A stretch of 64,000 nucleotides of DNA, from positions 7,936,001-8,000,000 of the forward strand of contig NZ_CP043661.1 of NCBI RefSeq assembly GCF_014217565.1, read 5' to 3'. The stretch comes from Kribbella qitaiheensis (GTDB lineage: Bacteria > Actinomycetota > Actinomycetes > Propionibacteriales > Kribbellaceae). Positions 60,274-64,000 of this stretch are shown here, piece after piece. A model generated the notes under the pieces. It had not been told where the DNA came from and searched no databases. It saw only the letters and a list, made by a program, of their open reading frames with translations. The position numbers and the translations under genes were made by a program. The first letter of the stretch is position 1. Every line of letters starts with the position of its first letter.

Positions 60274-61425
60274 CTACTTGGTGCGGAGGCTTGCGAAGAA
60301 GGTTCGGAGGTCGGTAATTACGTCGCTGGGGCGTTCCAGGGAGGCGAAGTGGCCGCCCTTTTCGAAGTTGGTCCAGTGGGTGATGTTGGGGTTGTCCCGG
60401 GTGGCCAGGGGGCGGATGGTTTTGAAGTCGTCGGCGAAGACGGCTACGCCGGTGGGGGCGGTGTTGAGGGCGGGTTCGGTGCCGGCGTGGGCTTCTTCGT
60501 AGTGGTAGCGGCCGGCGGCGGCCGAGGTGTTGGTGAACCAGTAGAGGGTCACCTCGGTGAGGATCTGGTCGCGGCTGACCAGGCTGGTGCCGTTGCCGAA
60601 GTTGTTGAAGAGTTCGCTCCAGGCGAGCTGGCCCACGGGGGAGTCGGAGATACCGACGGCAACGGTTTGCGGGCGGGTCGAGTTGATCGCGTTGTAGCCG
60701 CCGACCGACTGGAACCACTCGAGGTGCTTGAGGGCGGCGTAGTCCTCCGGGGTGAAGTCGGCGAACTCGGCCGGGTCGCCGGACGGGAACGAGAAGAGCT
60801 GGAGGACGTGCAGGCCGAGGAAGCCGGGAGGGTTCAGCAGGCCGAGTTCGCGGGAGATCATGGCGCCGCCGTCGCTGCCGTGCGATCCGTACGACGAGTA
60901 GCCGAGTTGGCGCATCAGCTTGTCGAAAGTGCGGGCGACGCGGGCCATCGTCCAGCCGCGGTCGACGAGCGGAGTACTGAAGCCGAAGCCCGGGATGGAG
61001 GGGACCACGACAGAGAACGCGTCCTCAGCCTTGCCGCCGTAGGCGACCGGGTCGGTGAGCGGGCCGATCATGTCGAGGAAGTCGACGAACGAACCGGGGT
61101 AGGTGTGGATCAGCAGCAGCGGGGTCGCGTCTGCCTCGACGGACGGTACGTGGATGAAGTGCACGGTCTGGCCGTCGATGCCGGTCAGGTAGTGCGGGAA
61201 CTCGTTCATCCGCGCCTCCTGCTCGCGCCAGTCGAACCCGTTCTGCCAGTGCTCGACCATCTCGCGGAGGTAGTGGTTCGGCGTACCGAGGTCCCAGTCG
61301 TCGCCGGGCGCGGCCTCGGGGAGGCGGGTCCGGGCGAGCCGGGAGAGCAGGTCGTCGAGGTCCGCCTGAGCCACGTCGATCTTGAAGGGGCGGATGTCTG
61401 CGGGGGAGCTGCCGTTGTTGTTCAT
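60274..61425 (-). CDS. epoxide hydrolase 2
   Basis: 383 aa from ATG 61425. N-terminal lid motif IRPFKIDVAQADLDDLLSRL, then LLIHTYPGSFVDFLD (HGYPGS-type loop with His-Thr), SHGSDGGAMISRELG with the nucleophile Asp, and KGGHFASLERPSDVITDLRT with the catalytic His. This is the intact version of the protein whose paralogue at 54703-55876 is frameshifted. It should open an epoxide by attack of the Asp; natural substrate unknown. It is divergent from WYL regulator 2. Confidence 0.93.
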   Translation of the reverse strand: MNNNGSSPADIRPFKIDVAQADLDDLLSRLARTRLPEAAPGDDWDLGTPNHYLREMVEHWQNGFDWREQEARMNEFPHYLTGIDGQTVHFIHVPSVEADATPLLLIHTYPGSFVDFLDMIGPLTDPVAYGGKAEDAFSVVVPSIPGFGFSTPLVDRGWTMARVARTFDKLMRQLGYSSYGSHGSDGGAMISRELGLLNPPGFLGLHVLQLFSFPSGDPAEFADFTPEDYAALKHLEWFQSVGGYNAINSTRPQTVAVGISDSPVGQLAWSELFNNFGNGTSLVSRDQILTEVTLYWFTNTSAAAGRYHYEEAHAGTEPALNTAPTGVAVFADDFKTIRPLATRDNPNITHWTNFEKGGHFASLERPSDVITDLRTFFASLRTK

Positions 61426-61445
61426 GGCTTTACCGTAGAAGCCAT

Positions 61446-61466
61446 ATAGGAATGGTAGATTCCTAT
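61446..61466. promoter_or_regulatory. palindrome between epoxide hydrolase 2 and its WYL regulator
   Basis: ATAGGAAT-GGTAG-ATTCCTAT is a perfect 8-5-8 inverted repeat in the 59-bp intergenic region, probably the operator of WYL regulator 2. It differs in sequence from the palindrome of the paralogous pair. Confidence 0.65.
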
Positions 61467-61484
61467 TCAAGGTACTGTTTCCGC

Positions 61485-62474
61485 ATGCGTGAAACCTCGT
61501 CCAGATTGCTGTCCTTGCTGGCGCTGATGCAGTCGCGGCCGGCCTGGCCTGGGTCGGAGCTGGCGGAGCGGTTGGGGGTGAGTACGCGGACCATCCGCAA
61601 CGACATCGATCGGCTTCGTGAGCTCGGGTATCCGGTCGACGCGACTCGCGGGGCCACCGGGTACTACCAACTTGGCGTGGGCGCGAAGCTTCCGCCGTTG
61701 CTGCTGGATGACGAGGAGGCGGTTGCTGTCGCGGTGGGGCTGCGGACGGGAGCCGGGGTCAGCGGGATGGCGGAGAGCAGTACTCGCGCGCTGGCGAAGC
61801 TCGAGCAGGTGTTGCCGCATCGCCTTCGCCGGCAGGTGAACGCGATTCACACGACGATGTCGAAGGGGCCGGACAACACGGGGTCCAATGTGGAGGATCC
61901 GGAGGTGGATCCGGCTGTGGTCAGTACGATCGCGGCTGCGATTCGCGACGAGCATTACCTGCGATTCGAGTACGTCGTACCGGAGAGCGCTCCCTCGTTT
62001 CCGATCCTGGTCGAGCCTTATCGGTTGGTGAGCTGGCAGCGGTACTGGTATCTCGTCGCGCGGGATGAGGCGAGTGAGTGGCACACCTACCGCGTCGACT
62101 GGATGGACCTGCGGATGGCGACCGGCCGTCGCTACAAGCCGCGGCCGATGCCAGGTGACGACTACACAGACTTCGTACTACGTGACGTCGCCTCCACCGG
62201 CTGGAAGGTGCACGCCCGGATCACCGTCTTCGCCTCGGCCGAGGAGGTGCTCTCCCGCATCCATGCGGCCGTCGGGATCGTGGAATCGGTCGACGACAGA
62301 AGCTGCATCCTCATCACCGGCGCCGAAAGCCTCGAAGTCGTTGCCGTCTACATCGGCATGCTCGGCCTCGACTTCCACGTCACGGAGCCGGCCGCGCTCG
62401 TGAAACACCTCAAGCTCATCGGAGAGCGCTATCTTCGCGCGATCGACAGCTCGCCTTCTGCGGAAGGAAACTAG
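61485..62474 (+). CDS. HTH and WYL-domain regulator 2
   Basis: 329 aa from ATG 61485, which aligns with the start of regulator 1 (MRETSSRLLSLLALMQ versus MLETSARLLRVLSLLQ). The HTH is LAERLGVSTRTIRNDIDRLR and the WYL motif is QRYWYLVARDE. The domain order and C-terminal extension match regulator 1 throughout, so the two are paralogues. It is divergent from epoxide hydrolase 2 and its stop overlaps the convergent response-regulator gene by 4 bp. Confidence 0.93.
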   Translation: MRETSSRLLSLLALMQSRPAWPGSELAERLGVSTRTIRNDIDRLRELGYPVDATRGATGYYQLGVGAKLPPLLLDDEEAVAVAVGLRTGAGVSGMAESSTRALAKLEQVLPHRLRRQVNAIHTTMSKGPDNTGSNVEDPEVDPAVVSTIAAAIRDEHYLRFEYVVPESAPSFPILVEPYRLVSWQRYWYLVARDEASEWHTYRVDWMDLRMATGRRYKPRPMPGDDYTDFVLRDVASTGWKVHARITVFASAEEVLSRIHAAVGIVESVDDRSCILITGAESLEVVAVYIGMLGLDFHVTEPAALVKHLKLIGERYLRAIDSSPSAEGN

Positions 62475-63112
62475 GTGCCGCCGAGGCCGGCGTTGCGGGC
62501 TTGGATTATGGCCGTGGCGCGGTCGGCTACGGCTAGTTTGGCGAAGATGGTGGAGACGTTGTTGGCTACGGTTTTGGCGGCCAGGGAGAGGCGTTGGCCG
62601 ATGGCGGCGTTGGAGAGGCCGGCGGCCAAGAGGTCGAGGATCTCGCGTTCTCGGGTGGTGAGGTCGGGGAACGGGGTGGCGGCGGGGGGTGCGGGTGTGG
62701 CGAAGAAGGAGAGGACTCGGCGGGCGACGCCGGGGCCGAAGATCGCCTCACCGGCGGCGACTGCCTGGATGGCTCGGGCGATGTCTTCTTGTTCGGCGCC
62801 TTTGACGAGGTAGCCGCGGGCGCCTGCGCGCATCGCGGCGAACACTGAGTCGTCGTCTTCGAACATGGTCAGGACCAGTACTGCGACCTCGGGGGCGGAG
62901 CGGGCTAGTTCGCGGGTTGCGGCGAAGCCGTCCAGGTCGGGCATTTGCAGGTCCAGTACTGCGACGTCGGGGCGGTTGGTGACGCACTCGCGGATCGCTT
63001 CGCGACCGGTGGAGGCGACGCCCACCACCTCGATGCCGGGGAGGGACGTGAGCAGGGCAGCTAGACCCGCGCGTACGACGGGATGGTCGTCCGCCAGCAC
63101 CACCCGGATCAT
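62471..63112 (-). CDS. NarL/LuxR-type response regulator
   Basis: 213 aa. The receiver domain has the acidic pocket DD (ADDHPVVRAG) and phospho-acceptor Asp in VAVLDLQMPDLDG near residue 54, plus the conserved Thr/Lys (LTMFEDDD, YLVKGA). The LuxR HTH is LTTREREILDLLAAGLSNAA, then AAKTVANNVSTIFAKL. It pairs with the kinase gene immediately upstream, but two 17-codon mini-ORFs lie between them. Start ATG 63112 overlaps the last mini-ORF by 4 nt and has no ribosome binding site of its own. Confidence 0.95.
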   Translation of the reverse strand: MIRVVLADDHPVVRAGLAALLTSLPGIEVVGVASTGREAIRECVTNRPDVAVLDLQMPDLDGFAATRELARSAPEVAVLVLTMFEDDDSVFAAMRAGARGYLVKGAEQEDIARAIQAVAAGEAIFGPGVARRVLSFFATPAPPAATPFPDLTTREREILDLLAAGLSNAAIGQRLSLAAKTVANNVSTIFAKLAVADRATAIIQARNAGLGGT

Positions 63113-63162
63113 GACGTCACCGACGGGAGGGAGGCGAGAACCGCGTGTAGAACCGGGATCAT
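63109..63162 (-). CDS. 17-codon mini-ORF B between kinase and regulator
   Basis: MIPVLHAVLASLPSVTS. It starts with an ATGA overlap on mini-ORF A and ends with an ATGA overlap on the response-regulator start. It arose from a 50-bp duplication of the kinase/regulator junction: its end LASLPSVTS copies the kinase end HASFPLVTS. It probably has no protein function of its own but passes ribosomes on. Confidence 0.5.
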   Translation of the reverse strand: MIPVLHAVLASLPSVTS

Positions 63163-63212
63163 GACGTCACCAACCGGAGGGAGGCGAGACGCGCGTGTAA
63201 GAACGGGATCAT
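63159..63212 (-). CDS. 17-codon mini-ORF A between kinase and regulator
   Basis: MIPFLHARLASLRLVTS. Its ATG overlaps the kinase stop (ATGA) and its own stop overlaps the start of mini-ORF B in the same way. No ribosome binding site precedes it, so translation would depend on ribosomes finishing the kinase. Confidence 0.5.
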   Translation of the reverse strand: MIPFLHARLASLRLVTS

Positions 63213-64000
63213 GACGTCACCAGCGGGAAGGAAGCGTGTACGCGGCCGCCTGATGGGGAGGGGCCGGCTTTGAAGGTGCCGCCTAGTTCTGCGGCGCGTT
63301 CGTGCATGGCTTGCAGGCCGACGCCTGGTTTCCAGGCTCCGTTCGGGGGGCCGTCGTCTGTTATCTCGATCTCCAGTTCCGTGCCACAACGTAGTGCCAG
63401 TACTGCGACTGTCGCACGAGAGTGGCGTACTACGTTGGTCAGCGCTTCCGTGGCGATTCGGTACGCCGCGACCTCCAGTGCGGCCGGCAGCGCAGGCAAG
63501 CCCTCGGCTGATACCGAGACCGAGACGGAAGCGCCGTCTGCGCGCCAGGAAAGCTGGTCGGCCCTTTGCTGTAAGGCCCCTACCAGGCCGAGTTCGTCGA
63601 GAGCTGGCGGTCGCAGGTCGTCGACAAGTCGGCGTACGTCGGCGATCGCGACGCGGGTGTCCGTACGCAAGGTGCTCAGCAACTCCGAGGCTCGTGAAGG
63701 GTCGACGGAGATCAGGTTCGCCGCCGCGTCGGCGGTGAACGCGACGCCGGTCAAGGTCGGTCCGAGGCCGTCGTGGAGGTCGCGGCGCAGCCGGCGTCGT
63801 TCCTCTTCGCGGGCCGCGACCAGCCTCTCGCGCGAAGTCTGGAGTTCGGTCGAGAGCCGAATCGCGTGGATGGCGACGGCGAGCGGTACTGCGACCAGCG
63901 CGAGCACATTCCGATCGGCCGGCGACAGCCCGGACTCGCCCGAACGGAGTCCAACCAGCAGCGAGCCGACCGCCGCGCCGCCGTACGACAGATCAACCGG
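63209..64000 (-). CDS. sensor histidine kinase, N-terminus beyond right edge
   Basis: 263 codons are visible and the frame stays open to the window end, so the start at 63907 in the track-like internal GTG is not the true one. The visible part begins with a GAF-like end (AVGSLLVGLRSGESGLSPAD), continues into the HisKA_3 dimerisation box RRDLHDGLGPTLTG with phospho-acceptor His, and ends in the HATPase domain (EALTNVVRHSRA, ITDDGPPNGAWKPGVGLQAM). It phosphorylates the NarL-type regulator downstream. The signal sensed would be read by the missing N-terminal part. Confidence 0.93.
   Translation of the reverse strand, partial: PVDLSYGGAAVGSLLVGLRSGESGLSPADRNVLALVAVPLAVAIHAIRLSTELQTSRERLVAAREEERRRLRRDLHDGLGPTLTGVAFTADAAANLISVDPSRASELLSTLRTDTRVAIADVRRLVDDLRPPALDELGLVGALQQRADQLSWRADGASVSVSVSAEGLPALPAALEVAAYRIATEALTNVVRHSRATVAVLALRCGTELEIEITDDGPPNGAWKPGVGLQAMHERAAELGGTFKAGPSPSGGRVHASFPLVTS

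Larger units (their letters stand above)
63106..63240. repeat. 50-bp tandem triplication at the kinase/regulator junction
   Basis: GGATCATGACGTCAC starts at 63106, 63156 and 63206, exactly 50 bp apart, and the bases that follow in copies one and two are nearly identical. The third copy (the kinase end itself) lacks about 9 bp in the middle. On the minus strand each unit ends with GTGACGTCATGATCC, so every copy supplies a stop and start in ATGA overlap. Confidence 0.95.

Noticed and set aside
63106..63220. TGACGTCA in each repeat as a CRE-like regulatory palindrome
   Set aside because: The palindrome is part of the stop/start junction (GTGACGTCATGA); its repetition is explained by the 50-bp duplication.

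Overview
The window is high-GC DNA with dense, tightly overlapping genes, frequent GTG starts, ATGA stop/start overlaps and many GTAC-rich codons. Gene content (LacI- and GntR-controlled ABC uptake operons, secreted multi-CBM glycanase, SWIM/SNF2 pair, RING/TerD-type protein, WYL regulators) points to a soil actinomycete. Kribbella or a close relative is my best guess; this rests on style and gene content, not on a marker gene.

Layout. 1-2.8 kb: the start of a leftward hypothetical gene, a SpoU RNA methyltransferase and a LacI repressor. 2.8-11.7 kb: an alpha-glucan module made of GH13 glucosidase, lipoprotein binding protein, two permeases (no ATPase gene), a large secreted CBM35/beta-helix enzyme that looks like GH87, and an SGNH esterase. 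A LacI-type operator lies just downstream of a consensus-like promoter. 11.7-15.8 kb: SWIM zinc-finger protein plus SNF2 helicase. 16-18.4 kb: a quinone-oxidoreductase-like gene behind a MerR-type operator, and a frameshifted membrane diguanylate cyclase. 18.4-19.4 kb is non-coding and repeat-rich. 19.4-22.2 kb: a RING-finger plus TerD-like protein. 23.5-34.1 kb: a FadR-type regulator divergent from a Dpp/Opp ABC operon, followed by aldehyde dehydrogenase, SDR and a frameshifted amidase; together these would import and break down a peptide- or amide-like compound. 34.2-36.5 kb: small protein, ArsR and SulP transporter operon behind a perfect palindrome. 36.5-46 kb: housekeeping-like singletons (L,D-transpeptidase, GNAT, methyltransferase, erythromycin-esterase-like, LysR, pRiA4b ORF-3-like, aldo/keto reductase, DUF1841-like, alpha/beta hydrolase).

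46-54.6 kb looks like a defence-type or mobile island. Gene fragments mark its left side. It then carries a PLD-helicase-DUF3427 protein, an HNH endonuclease and a PD-(D/E)XK-like plus DUF2075 protein, all leftward. A MazG-like protein and a decayed CYTH gene follow on the right. 54.7-62.5 kb holds two paralogous divergent modules (WYL regulator plus epoxide hydrolase), each with a different perfect palindrome between the pair. Between them lie a PEP-mutase/isocitrate-lyase-like gene, an MmcQ/YjbR gene, a band-7 remnant and a toxin-antitoxin pair. 62.5-64 kb is a NarL-type two-component system in which a 50-bp triplication has placed two 17-codon mini-ORFs between kinase and regulator.

Three of the frameshifts (diguanylate cyclase, amidase, epoxide hydrolase 1) are each repaired by removing one G from the same 8-mer, GGGCCGCC. 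Either the assembly has a context-specific error or this is a real slippage hotspot. No tRNA, rRNA, CRISPR array or complete insertion sequence was recognised.
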